A stretch of DNA of 64,000 bases from Methylorubrum extorquens (lineage in GTDB: Bacteria; Pseudomonadota; Alphaproteobacteria; Rhizobiales; Beijerinckiaceae): NCBI RefSeq assembly GCF_024169925.1, contig NZ_JALJXF010000001.1, positions 1,494,001 through 1,558,000 on the forward strand. The letters are read 5' to 3'. Each line of letters begins with the position of its first letter. Positions within the stretch are counted from its first letter, which is position 1. The notes below the pieces were generated by a model, which worked only from the letters and a program-made list of their open reading frames with translations, made no database searches and was not told the DNA's origin. Made by a program: the position numbers and the translations under genes. Below are positions 46,459-55,515 of this stretch, one piece after another.

Positions 46459-49400
46459 CTATACCTCCTCCTTTGCCGAGCGATCCATGCCTGGGATCAT
46501 CGGTATCAAGCCGGCGCACGCGCTATGCTCTTCTGCCCAGCAGAACAGGTTGGCCAAGCGCATCTCCTCGACGCTCTTGGCCACGAGATCGAGCAGTCCC
46601 GGTGAGGCGACGAGAACGGCGAGACACCGCGCCCGGCTGATGGCGACGTTGAAGCGGTTGCGTGAGAGCAGGAAGGCTGCGTCGCGCGGCATGTCCTCGG
46701 CCCCCGAGGTCGCCATCGAGACCAGAACCACCTCCGCCTCCTGCCCCTGGAACTTGTCGACCGTGCCAACACGTGCGCCTGTTGGCAGGCGGCTTTTCAG
46801 GAGGTTCACCTGCATGTTGTAGGGGGCGACCACCAACACGTCGTCGAGGGTGATCGCACGCTTGTGCCCCCTACGGTCGACCACGCGCTGCCTCAGCAGG
46901 CTGTCGAGGAGAGCGCAAACCTCGTCGGCTTCCTCCTCCGACCGCTGCCGGCAGCCCGAATGCACGACGGGGCGGAAGGCCAGACCCGTGGATTTGAGGG
47001 CCGGATGGGCGCCAGGGGCCAGAACGAGCCGCTGTTGGGCGCAGCCGCTCTCTGCCTGCAACTGCCCATCGTAGACTGCCGCCGAGACGAAGCTGCAGAG
47101 GTCTGGGTGCATCCGCCAAGTGCGCGAAAGGAAGATGCCGCGTTCGGGTGGTACCACAGCATGGCCCTCGAGCAGATGATCGAGCGCCGAGGCGCCGCTC
47201 GCACGCGGGTGTGCGCCCTGAATTGGCTGGGCCAGCTGCATCTGGTCGCCCACGAGCACGAGCGCGCGCGCGCCTTGCGCCATCGCCACGAGGTTTCCGA
47301 GCGAAACCTGACCCGCTTCGTCTACGAACAGCACGTCGCGGCTGGCACGCAGTTCGTCGCGGGCAAACAGCCACGCGGTACCGGCAAGGATCGGCAGGGT
47401 TGGGTCGATGTGCTTGTTGTCCCCGACGCTCGCAACGTAACCGCGACCCGAAAATCCGTCCTCGCCGCCGCTGTCCTTCTTCTGCCCGAGCCTCACGATG
47501 GGCTGGCCCGCCTCGTGGAGCCGGCTCTCGACCGCGTGAAGCACGTTGTCGATCGCCTTGTGGCTGTTCGAGGCAATACCGACCGTCTTTCCATCGGCGA
47601 TCAACGCCGCGATGAGATGAGAAGTCGTGTAGGTCTTGCCAGCCCCGGGTGGTCCCTGGATCACAAGCCAGGAACGATCGAGCGCACGGACCGCCGCGAT
47701 CGCCGATGTGAGCAGCCGAGCGGGATCCTCGCGCGCCTCCACCGCGATGATGGGGCTGCCAGTTGCGCGCCCCGCCAGCCGAGGCGGCGTGCGAGCCAGC
47801 AGTGCAGCGATGTGTGGAAAGTCTGTACCGCCTGCCGCCATGTCTGCCGCGACCGTCCACACGGCTTGGCGCAGAACATCAACCTTCAGCGGCTTGCCAG
47901 GCATGAAGCTGGCTTCCTCCGGCAGGGGCCCACTGCGTTTGCCACGTTTCACCGTGACGAGCCGGGCCGCCTCATCCACGGTGACGATCGTTCCGGCCGA
48001 CGCGCCGCCCTGCGTGAGGTGGACCGGGCTGCCCGCGCGCAGCTTCGTCTCCTGTTCGGGATAGCGGAAGCGAAAGGTCAGGCTCTGCTTGTCCGTGCCG
48101 ATCCAGTCGTCACCGTCGCGCCGGCAGCCGGCGAGGCACTCCTCGTCTTCCTGCAGTTCCTCGAGCCCGCGTTCCTGGCGGTCAAAGTAGGCCCACCACG
48201 CTGGTTTCTGCTCGCGGCGGTGAAACCCCACGAGGTCGGCCATGAGCTGGCGCGTCTCGGCCCCCGGCAGGCTCGGATCGCCGGCGACCCGCGCCTCGAG
48301 CGCGGCTTGCTCGCGCTCGCGCTCCTCCCGGGTCTCACGGGCCTCATCCGCTTCGGGCCGTGGCTCTTCGGGCAAGGCGCGCCCGATCACAATGCCCGCA
48401 GTCTGCGCGAGCCCGACGAGCCAGTCGCGCAGCAGCACGGTCGAGAGACAGTCGTCGCGGTTGTAGTCGTGAATGGCCGCGAGGGCGCTCGCGTCGCCGG
48501 TCGTGCGCCAGCGATCGTACAGCACGAGGCTGTCGCCACCAGAGACCACCTCGGTTGTGCGGGGTGGCATGTAGAAGCGCTCAAGGCTCTTGATCGAGTA
48601 GCTCGGCTCGCCCACCCGCACGCCCTCTCGCACGACGCGGTAGAGGTCGACCATGCGGCCCTCCCGCAGGAGGTCGTCGACCGCGACCTCGGCCACCGCG
48701 TGCATCGAGGCGAGTCGGCGTAGGGCCGTTTTTTCATAGGGCGCGTAGTGGTAGAGGTGAGCGCCAGGGGCGCCCGAGAGACGGCGCGTCAGGAACGCCA
48801 TCACCTCGCTGAACGCGTGCTTCTCCTGGGCACGGTCATGCGCCCAGACGGCCAGGAAGCGCATACCGGGGTGGCCAGGCACCGGCGTCCCATCCGCGTC
48901 GCCGGGCTTCGCGCGCCAGAGCACGCCGCACAGGTACTCGAGGCCGCCCGGGTGCATCGGGTCGCCCTCGAAGTCGAAGAACAGGTCGTCCGGGTGAGGC
49001 TGCGGCAGGCGATCAAAGCCGAGGCCGTTGGCGTGCGGGAGGAGTTCGTGGACGCCGCGTTCCTCGTCCGCGCTCCGGCGCTGCAACCGAGCCTGCTGAA
49101 CGAGACGGGCGAGCGTCTCAGTGCCGATCCCCGACACGCGGTCCGCCCCGAGGGCGCCGAGTAGGGTCAGGGTCGAGACGCCGGTTTCCATCAGGCGCTG
49201 GCGCTGACGGCGCGAGATGTCCGCGACCCGGCAGAGATGATCGGCCTGCGTCCACGCGTCCTCGCAGGTCCCGCCCCACTCACACTTGCCGCAATGCCCG
49301 CATGGCTCGCCTTCAAGTCCGCTGGGCGTGTCGGCTGCGAACCGTTCGAGGCGCCGGGCGGCCCTGCGGACGTAGTGTCGGACCTCGGCGAGCCGGAACC

Positions 49401-49950
49401 GCTCAATCACGTGCGGCACAGCCGGATCGCCGCTGCCGAGCATCAGCGCACCGTGCTCGGCCACGCGCCCCTGCACCCGGGCCAGAAGGTCACCGTAGAG
49501 GGCGATCTGCAGCACGTGCGCGGGCTGGGCCGTGTGGGCGAGCTTGGCGTCCCACGGCTCGTAGGACCAGGCCCAGTTCGGGCAGGCGGCCTCGACCCGC
49601 ACGAGGAAGTCGGCGTAACCGATCCATGGCCCGTCCGCGAGAGCCGCCTGCGCGATCAGCGGCGCGCCGCGGTCCATCGCGGCGCGGGTCGCCCGCATAG
49701 CCTGCTCGGGGCTGCCTCGGCCGATCACGACCGGGGCGCCGTGCTGCGCATGGAGCGCGGCCAGGCAGCGATCCTCGTGTTCCTGCCCCTTCCTCTGAAC
49801 GAGCTCGGCCTGTGCGTCCACAACGGCCTCCGGCGGAGACCGCAGGCCGCGCCGTTTCTCCAGCGTCCAGGCCGCCGAGGTAGCGCAGCCGAGAAACGTC
49901 GCGAGGAAGGTCGGCGAGAGGCGACCGCTCTCGAGCGTCAAGGCCGGCAT
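46459..49950 (-). CDS. TM0106-type RecB-like nuclease fused to SF1 helicase
   Basis: This encodes a 1163-residue protein. The N-terminal half carries a RecB-like nuclease region with a zinc-type cluster (CGHCGKCEWGGTC). It also has an RNase H-like domain starting DDLFFDFEGDPMHPGG and containing YHYAPYEKTALRRLA and HDYNRDDCLSTVLLRDWL. The C-terminal half is an Upf1/Dna2-type helicase with Walker A IQGPPGAGKTYTTSHLI, Walker B VLFVDEAGQVSL, TVDKFQGQEAEVVLVSMATS and RNRFNVAISRARCLAVLV. Start ATG 49950 (MPALTLESGRLSPTF) is preferred over the longer frame. It lies between mcrC and a nuclease gene on the same strand, suggesting a joint DNA-degrading role. Confidence 0.87.
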   Translation of the reverse strand: MPALTLESGRLSPTFLATFLGCATSAAWTLEKRRGLRSPPEAVVDAQAELVQRKGQEHEDRCLAALHAQHGAPVVIGRGSPEQAMRATRAAMDRGAPLIAQAALADGPWIGYADFLVRVEAACPNWAWSYEPWDAKLAHTAQPAHVLQIALYGDLLARVQGRVAEHGALMLGSGDPAVPHVIERFRLAEVRHYVRRAARRLERFAADTPSGLEGEPCGHCGKCEWGGTCEDAWTQADHLCRVADISRRQRQRLMETGVSTLTLLGALGADRVSGIGTETLARLVQQARLQRRSADEERGVHELLPHANGLGFDRLPQPHPDDLFFDFEGDPMHPGGLEYLCGVLWRAKPGDADGTPVPGHPGMRFLAVWAHDRAQEKHAFSEVMAFLTRRLSGAPGAHLYHYAPYEKTALRRLASMHAVAEVAVDDLLREGRMVDLYRVVREGVRVGEPSYSIKSLERFYMPPRTTEVVSGGDSLVLYDRWRTTGDASALAAIHDYNRDDCLSTVLLRDWLVGLAQTAGIVIGRALPEEPRPEADEARETREEREREQAALEARVAGDPSLPGAETRQLMADLVGFHRREQKPAWWAYFDRQERGLEELQEDEECLAGCRRDGDDWIGTDKQSLTFRFRYPEQETKLRAGSPVHLTQGGASAGTIVTVDEAARLVTVKRGKRSGPLPEEASFMPGKPLKVDVLRQAVWTVAADMAAGGTDFPHIAALLARTPPRLAGRATGSPIIAVEAREDPARLLTSAIAAVRALDRSWLVIQGPPGAGKTYTTSHLIAALIADGKTVGIASNSHKAIDNVLHAVESRLHEAGQPIVRLGQKKDSGGEDGFSGRGYVASVGDNKHIDPTLPILAGTAWLFARDELRASRDVLFVDEAGQVSLGNLVAMAQGARALVLVGDQMQLAQPIQGAHPRASGASALDHLLEGHAVVPPERGIFLSRTWRMHPDLCSFVSAAVYDGQLQAESGCAQQRLVLAPGAHPALKSTGLAFRPVVHSGCRQRSEEEADEVCALLDSLLRQRVVDRRGHKRAITLDDVLVVAPYNMQVNLLKSRLPTGARVGTVDKFQGQEAEVVLVSMATSGAEDMPRDAAFLLSRNRFNVAISRARCLAVLVASPGLLDLVAKSVEEMRLANLFCWAEEHSACAGLIPMIPGMDRSAKEEV

Positions 49951-50162
49951 GTCCCCATCCCTGCGCCTCCGGCCTTGGCAGGCACCGGTTAGCGTAGGAA
50001 GCGCGTACCACAGGTTGATGTGTCGGGCCTGCAACAGTTGGTCGGCTACGCGCGGCATCCGATTGGCCGGGATAAGCAACCGATAGCTGAGTGTCCGGTG
50101 CCAAATCTTGCGAAGGCTTCACCGTCGGTATCGCAACAGGGGACGCGGGACCGAGGATGGAC

Positions 50163-51497
50163 CTAGGTCGCCGAGGCCTCGACGGGGCGCGATGTGGCCA
50201 GCCTCGCGAGCCTATCCCCGATCGTCGACCTCTGCCCGAGCCGAATGGTGGCGACCGTCAGCCGGTCATCGCCGCCCTCGATGCGGTGCTGGCCGATGAC
50301 GCCCTCGGGCTGGGTCAGGGTGCCGTGATGCGGGTAGAGCAGCATCAGTTGCGGGCAGCCGTAGAGGCGTCCATACGCCATCAGCTGATAGACGTCGCCT
50401 TGTGCGACGCCCCGCTTGGGGTCATCGACCCGCGAGGCCAGACGCTTCCACTTCGTGTCGATGATCAGCTGAGGCGTGCCCTTCCGGCTGACGATGATAT
50501 CGGGCCGAGTAAGAAAGCGTTTGGCGCCGCTCGCCCCGTCTTCGTTGAGTTCGATCAGGCAGTAACGGCCACCTCCCTGGAGGCGTACCGTGACCCCCTC
50601 TCCGGCGAGGGATCGCGCCAGCAGGCGCCCCACATACTCCTCGAACAGCACGTTCATCTCGAAGAGAAGCGCGTAGCCCTGCGCCCGGCCGCGCGAGGTC
50701 GTTTGGAATTTGCCGCCGAGGAACAGACGCGCCAGCCGTTTCAGCTCGCCCCAGCGCGCGTTGGTCCGATCGATGACCGCCTCCTCCCAGCGCAGGGCCG
50801 GAACCGGGATGTCGGCGATCTCGGCAAATGCGAAGGTGAGCTCGCGCAGGCTGCGGACGTTCTCAGGGGTGCGGGCGAGAGACGCGAGGCGTGACACTGC
50901 CGCCTTCATGATCTGGTTGAGGGCGATGTCGGGCGAGAGCGCATCGTAGCGGCAGGCCAGACGCTGCGGCGAAGCGGCGAGCGCCGAGAACTGCCGCACC
51001 ACGTCGAGGCGGCCGCGCAGCGCCGGCAGATCGTCGGCCCGGGAAACGTACCGACGCGGCAGGCCCCGGCGCACCGCCTCGAAGAGCTTGGTGCAGAAGT
51101 GGCGGATCAGCACCTCGAGGAGCGTCTCGTGCTGCGTGCCGAGCGCCGTCTCGGGCCCAACGGCGATGTCGAGATCGAGGGCGACCGCGAGCATGTGGAT
51201 CAGCTCGCGCCTGAGCGCCGCCGGCCTGTCGGCGTGATCCTCCCCAACGCCGGCCAGGTCGATCTTTGGCAGGATCTCGAGGGTACACCCCTCGGCCACG
51301 AGGACACCCACGATCTGGCCGGCCCGGATCGCGTCGCGCCCGTGCTGCAGGATGCGGCCGCCATCCTCCCCACCCAGCTCGGTACGCCGGGCCACCGCCG
51401 CAAGCCGATCGGCCATGGCCATGGGGATCGTGTCGCTTCGGGCGAGGTCCTCGCCATATGGCAGGCGGCCCCATTCGAGCACCGTGCGCGTGATCAT
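50163..51497 (-). CDS. mcrC: McrC-type restriction nuclease subunit
   Basis: This encodes the 444-residue partner of the McrB GTPase. The N-terminal beta-rich part (GVLVAEGCTLEILPKIDLAG) precedes the family segment RYVSRADDLPALRGRLDV. The PD-(D/E)XK site is TRPDIIVSRKGTPQLIIDTK, with Asp, Asp and Lys present. The ATG overlaps the McrB stop as ATGA. McrBC systems cut DNA carrying modified bases; here the catalytic core looks intact. Confidence 0.92.
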   Translation of the reverse strand: MITRTVLEWGRLPYGEDLARSDTIPMAMADRLAAVARRTELGGEDGGRILQHGRDAIRAGQIVGVLVAEGCTLEILPKIDLAGVGEDHADRPAALRRELIHMLAVALDLDIAVGPETALGTQHETLLEVLIRHFCTKLFEAVRRGLPRRYVSRADDLPALRGRLDVVRQFSALAASPQRLACRYDALSPDIALNQIMKAAVSRLASLARTPENVRSLRELTFAFAEIADIPVPALRWEEAVIDRTNARWGELKRLARLFLGGKFQTTSRGRAQGYALLFEMNVLFEEYVGRLLARSLAGEGVTVRLQGGGRYCLIELNEDGASGAKRFLTRPDIIVSRKGTPQLIIDTKWKRLASRVDDPKRGVAQGDVYQLMAYGRLYGCPQLMLLYPHHGTLTQPEGVIGQHRIEGGDDRLTVATIRLGQRSTIGDRLARLATSRPVEASAT

Positions 51498-54205
51498 GCG
51501 AAGCCGACGTAGGCGTCAGGCGGGAACGGGTCACGGACCGTCCACCGGACGCGCGGCGACATGTAATCGTCGGTGGTCATTCCAGGCGGCGGTTTGAGCT
51601 CCGTGCGCACGAGGAACCGACCCTCCCCGGGCTCGGCGTCGGCATCCCCCAGGACGATCGCCACCCGCGTCCAGTCCTCGAAGAAGTACTCGACCAGCAG
51701 TGGGATCACCTTGGTCCGCATCACGGCGTCGATCTTGGTGCGCGTGTCACAGCCGATGAAGTACGCGTGTCCGATCTGATGCTCACGATCGAAGAGATAC
51801 TCGATGCGCTCGTTGAGGATGCGCAGCAGGTTGCGGAGCGGGACGTCGTCGACGAGTTCCGGGAGCGAATTCGGATCCGGCATCAGCTCGCGAAAGGTGA
51901 ACCGACGGCGCAGCGCCGTGTCGAGCAGCGCGATCGAGCGATCGGCGGTGTTCATTGTACCGATGATGTGGAGATTGGCCGGCACCCCAAATGTGCTGCG
52001 CGAGTAAGGAAGCTGCACCTCGAGTGCGTTCGGTTCGCCGAGGCGCTTGTCTGGCTCAATCAGCGTGATCAGCTCGCCGAACACCTTGGAGATATTGGCA
52101 CGGTTGATCTCGTCGATGATGAGCACGAAGGGAACCGGGGGGTGAGCGTCCGCGCTCTCGCGGTTCGACAGGATGTAGCGTTCGAGAACGGGCCTGTTGA
52201 TGCCGCTCGCGGCGAGCTCGTAGATTGACGCCATGGCAAAGGCACGGTCGAAGATGTCACTGACCGGGGCGCCGTCCCGGCTCACCCAGAGCCATCGCAC
52301 CGGTCGCTGGTTGACATAGCCGTCCGTCTCGCGAGGCACATACCGGTAGGGTCCGACGACTTCGCCGATTGCCCGGAAGAGGCTGTTACCCTTCGACACG
52401 ATGATGATGTCGCCGGTGCGAACCTCGTTGCGCAGGATGTACGGAAAGCGAACGTAGCCGACATTGCCGTGCACCGCCTCGTCGGATGCGTGATCCGGGT
52501 GATGCGGCCGCCAAGCCTCGATCATCGCCTCCCGACTGGCGAAGGCCTCGTCCGACCAATCGACCCGGTCGCCCCAGCCGAGCAGCACGGAATTGGTCTC
52601 GATCGCGTCCTCGAAGATGTGCTCGTCGGCCGCGTTGTTGGCTCGCCCGATCGACATCTTGAAGAACTTCTTGTTAGTAAGGTCGTAGCTGGCATTGCTC
52701 TGGCCGCCGCTGGTCAGCGCGCTGCGCGCCAGCCGGACGAATGCGCCAGGCTCCGGCTCCAGCGTGAATCCTGCACCGGGTTCACCTGACTCCGAGGGGA
52801 TCGGCTTCGGGCGCAGGCCCTCGATGAACTCCTCGTACGCGTACGACTGATGGAAGGTCACGAAGGCGATCTGCTTGAGGTCGCAGAGTTCGCGGTACTT
52901 CGTCATGACGGCCGTTCGATCCTCGAGATCGATGCCGTCGCTCCCGCACAGCCTGACGGCCTCGGCGGCCGTCCTGAAGGTCTTTCCCGTCCCCGGTGGG
53001 CCGTACAGGATCAGGTTCGTGGGCTCTGGTGTGGGTGCCGACACGGCAGACTCCGGGATCGAACCTCGTGGGAGCCCGGCCGCGCGATCGCGACACGTGA
53101 CCCAGATAAAGCCTTGGACATCGAAGAGGTCGCGCGGGCGCCAACCCCAGGCATCGCGCATGACGGCGAAGATCGCCCGGCTGAGGTCGAGCACGGCGGC
53201 GTACTCGGTGCGGCTCAGCGGGCCGTTCGCGAAGAGGGAGCGGCCGAGCAGCATCATGCCGACGTTGTAGAACGGCTGGTAGCGGACCAAGATGGCCTCA
53301 TCGGGCCGCACGAGGGCGAGAACGAGGGTCGGCAGCACGCGGCTCTCGGCGTAGGGCATGCTCGCCTCGCGCCCCGCGGACAGGGCCGGCCAGGTGGCCT
53401 CGACGAAGCGGGCCGCGGCCTCTTCCGGTGCCGCGGCATCACGGGCCAGTCGCCCAGTTGCCGCCTCCAGCAGGCCGGGATGACTCTCGCGCACGGCGCG
53501 CAGCAACTCGTTCGTGCGGAAGTTGCCGAGCAGGTTGTGGTCGCGACCGAGCAGCACCTCGAGAATTCTGTTGCCGAGCGCCGTGTCGTCATCGGTTGAG
53601 CCGTCGACCAGCGCTCGGACCCGGGCGATTAACGCGCGCTTGTAGGCATCCTCGTCCGCGTGGAACTTCCCGGTTCCGGCCGGGAAGGCGTCGGGCAGGA
53701 AGTCCGGGTAGGCCGCCAGGAAGATCTGCTTCAGCCGCTCCAGCACCGTCCGGTCGGGGCCGGGGCGGCGCGTATCATACCAGTCGAGGAGCTGACCGAC
53801 GGCGGCCTCGGCGAGCTTCACGCTTGCCACCGCGCGCGGAAACCCCTGCTTCCGCCACTCCTCGCGCGGATCGTGATTTAGGCGGGGCGGCAGATTCGAG
53901 TGGCGGCCCTGCTTGGCCGCGTATGCGGTCACGTCGCCGATCGGCGGCGAGCCCTGCAACCCGCTGGTCTCGATCCAGAGGGTGATCATGGCGACATCGC
54001 GCTGCAGCCCGATCTGGCGTCCGTCCGGAAGCTGAAACCCGACCAATTTGCCGTTCGGCTTGTCGCCGCACACGGGCGTGCCGTAGCGCGTGCGAAGCGC
54101 CGCTTCAGCGAAAGCGACACCGGAGGACGACGCTCCGTCGGCTGGCAGCGGCGGTGCGCTGCTCGCGAGGGGCGCCCCGGTCTCGTTCGGATCCTCACCG
54201 GCCAT
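51494..54205 (-). CDS. mcrB: McrB-type AAA+ GTPase with PUA/EVE-like insertion
   Basis: This encodes a 903-residue motor subunit. Residues 1-390 form an N-terminal targeting region. Walker A is YGPPGTGKTF at 401-410, Walker B is LIIDEINRANIS at 695-706, and the McrB signature IIGTMNTADRS is at 747-757. The stretch VTFHQSYAYEEFIEGLRP at 449-466 is standard for McrB. Between Walker A and B lies an extra block of about 180 residues (505-685). It contains SVLLGWGDRVDW, VGYVRFPYILRNEVRTGDII and LFRAIGEVVGPYRYV, which resembles EVE/PUA modified-base readers. Ordinary McrB proteins have a much shorter spacer. The gene is coupled to mcrC. Confidence 0.92.
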   Translation of the reverse strand: MAGEDPNETGAPLASSAPPLPADGASSSGVAFAEAALRTRYGTPVCGDKPNGKLVGFQLPDGRQIGLQRDVAMITLWIETSGLQGSPPIGDVTAYAAKQGRHSNLPPRLNHDPREEWRKQGFPRAVASVKLAEAAVGQLLDWYDTRRPGPDRTVLERLKQIFLAAYPDFLPDAFPAGTGKFHADEDAYKRALIARVRALVDGSTDDDTALGNRILEVLLGRDHNLLGNFRTNELLRAVRESHPGLLEAATGRLARDAAAPEEAAARFVEATWPALSAGREASMPYAESRVLPTLVLALVRPDEAILVRYQPFYNVGMMLLGRSLFANGPLSRTEYAAVLDLSRAIFAVMRDAWGWRPRDLFDVQGFIWVTCRDRAAGLPRGSIPESAVSAPTPEPTNLILYGPPGTGKTFRTAAEAVRLCGSDGIDLEDRTAVMTKYRELCDLKQIAFVTFHQSYAYEEFIEGLRPKPIPSESGEPGAGFTLEPEPGAFVRLARSALTSGGQSNASYDLTNKKFFKMSIGRANNAADEHIFEDAIETNSVLLGWGDRVDWSDEAFASREAMIEAWRPHHPDHASDEAVHGNVGYVRFPYILRNEVRTGDIIIVSKGNSLFRAIGEVVGPYRYVPRETDGYVNQRPVRWLWVSRDGAPVSDIFDRAFAMASIYELAASGINRPVLERYILSNRESADAHPPVPFVLIIDEINRANISKVFGELITLIEPDKRLGEPNALEVQLPYSRSTFGVPANLHIIGTMNTADRSIALLDTALRRRFTFRELMPDPNSLPELVDDVPLRNLLRILNERIEYLFDREHQIGHAYFIGCDTRTKIDAVMRTKVIPLLVEYFFEDWTRVAIVLGDADAEPGEGRFLVRTELKPPPGMTTDDYMSPRVRWTVRDPFPPDAYVGFA

Positions 54206-54370
54206 CGACGTTCACGTTCCACGCGACGCCTGCCTCGGGCACGGCCTTGGATAGCCGCGACCTCGGAGCGAGTGGGCGGTGGAGTGGGGTTGCTTTTCCA
54301 GCCATCGTTCCCTCCCTTCCTCCGGCTTAAACAATGGCCAAGCTGTGATTGTCCAGAGCAGGGGGAACGC

Positions 54371-54772
54371 ATGTCGAAGAGGTGGACGCATACCAGCGCC
54401 TTCGCGCATTTCGGGACGAAGCCCCGCAATGTGCAGTGGAGCTGGTCGGCGCGGAACAAAGAGAGCAGGACCGTTGTCGTGACGTTCTGGCAAGATCAGC
54501 TCGTCCGCCGCGAAGGAAAACTGATCTACGAACGGCCTGGGCACGACCCGCTGCATCCCGACACGCGGCCAGGCTTCAAAGAGCTCATGGACAACATGGC
54601 GTGGTCACGTGATCACTGTGAGGGTCTTCTCAAGATCATTGTCGCGATCGCGCGAGACCGGAACGCGGAGCCCCGCTCGATCCGGGAATGCTTCCCAAGC
54701 AAGATGTCCATGCGTCTCACTCACCTCGATACGGAAAGTGGCGCCTTCCGCGCCGAGGCCGAGGGTCTCTAG
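54371..54772 (+). CDS. Hypothetical protein divergent from mcrB
   Basis: This encodes a 133-residue basic protein starting MSKRWTHTSAFAHFGTKPRN. It continues with AARNKESRTVVVTFW-like WSARNKESRTVVVTFWQDQL, GHDPLHPDTRPGFKELMDNM and GLLKIIVAIARDRNAEPRSI. The pattern of well-spaced aromatic and charged residues looks truly coding. I do not recognise a family, but its place in the intergenic head of the mcrB operon suggests a defence accessory or a single-domain reader. Start ATG 54371 follows a GGGGGAA site. Confidence 0.68.
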   Translation: MSKRWTHTSAFAHFGTKPRNVQWSWSARNKESRTVVVTFWQDQLVRREGKLIYERPGHDPLHPDTRPGFKELMDNMAWSRDHCEGLLKIIVAIARDRNAEPRSIRECFPSKMSMRLTHLDTESGAFRAEAEGL

Positions 54773-54954
54773 AACGCGATCCTCGTGCGGAGCCGTCGAC
54801 CGGAGGCCCCGCACGGACGGTTTCCCGTTAGCGTCCAAACCCGCAGCCATGCGTCAGCCGGTCCGATCGAGCGCCTGGTCGTGTATCAGCGCGCAACATC
54901 GAGGAGACGGCGTTTTGCCACGGGTCGGTCATCGCTCTGAGTAGGATCACGACG

Positions 54955-55515
54955 TTGAGCAATCCATCGCCCGCTCTCAAGCTCAGTCCCGCGGCCATTG
55001 AGGCGGCAAACCGCGCCGAGGCGAGCGCGCTGCTGATCCGCTGCGGCTACCGCGTCTACCGGCCGGAGGCCGACATTCAAGGCGAGGATCTGGTCCTTCG
55101 TACACCGGAGGGCGGCCTGCACGGCGTCCAGCTGCAGTCCCGTCCGATGGTGGACTGGAGGCGCTACGGCGCCCGCGAGCTGTTGATGCTGTTTCCCGCT
55201 GATCCGTTCACGCCGGATGCACCCCGGCCCTGGTTTCTGGTCCCGCACGATACTCTGTACAGCTGGGTGAAGGAGCGCCATGGCGCCGCCAGGGGCTGGG
55301 CGGAGGCCTGGAGTTACCCCAGCCGCCAGCCGGGCTCTGCGCGCGTTCCTTGCGCCTCACCGCGTGCGACCGCCGGCCGAGCCAGGGACACACACGGAGC
55401 CTGGTTCGCCGTAGGTGGCGCGGATCCGGCTCACCCCTCGGGATTGGCCCGAGCCGAGAAACGATCGCGCGCCGTGAGGCGATCGGCGGGCAGCCCCTCG
55501 CAGGGGCGGCGGTAG
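54955..55515 (+). CDS. Hypothetical protein, 3' end possibly frameshifted
   Basis: This is a 186-codon frame from TTG 54955. The first 120 residues look coding (EASALLIRCGYRVYRPEADI, GEDLVLRTPEGGLHGVQLQS, RPWFLVPHDTLYSWVKERHG) and resemble a small restriction-endonuclease-like fold. After about residue 125 this frame becomes Arg/Ser-rich and runs 85 bases into the convergent exonuclease gene. Another frame then gives AASRALRAFLAPHRVRPPAE and stops at 55413-55415, before the neighbour. A frameshift near 55315-55335 is likely. Function unknown. Confidence 0.6.
   Translation: MSNPSPALKLSPAAIEAANRAEASALLIRCGYRVYRPEADIQGEDLVLRTPEGGLHGVQLQSRPMVDWRRYGARELLMLFPADPFTPDAPRPWFLVPHDTLYSWVKERHGAARGWAEAWSYPSRQPGSARVPCASPRATAGRARDTHGAWFAVGGADPAHPSGLARAEKRSRAVRRSAGSPSQGRR

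Noticed and set aside
46864..48723. 619-codon plus-strand frame antisense to the nuclease/helicase fusion
   Set aside because: It lies wholly within a gene with clear helicase motifs and has no recognisable motif of its own.
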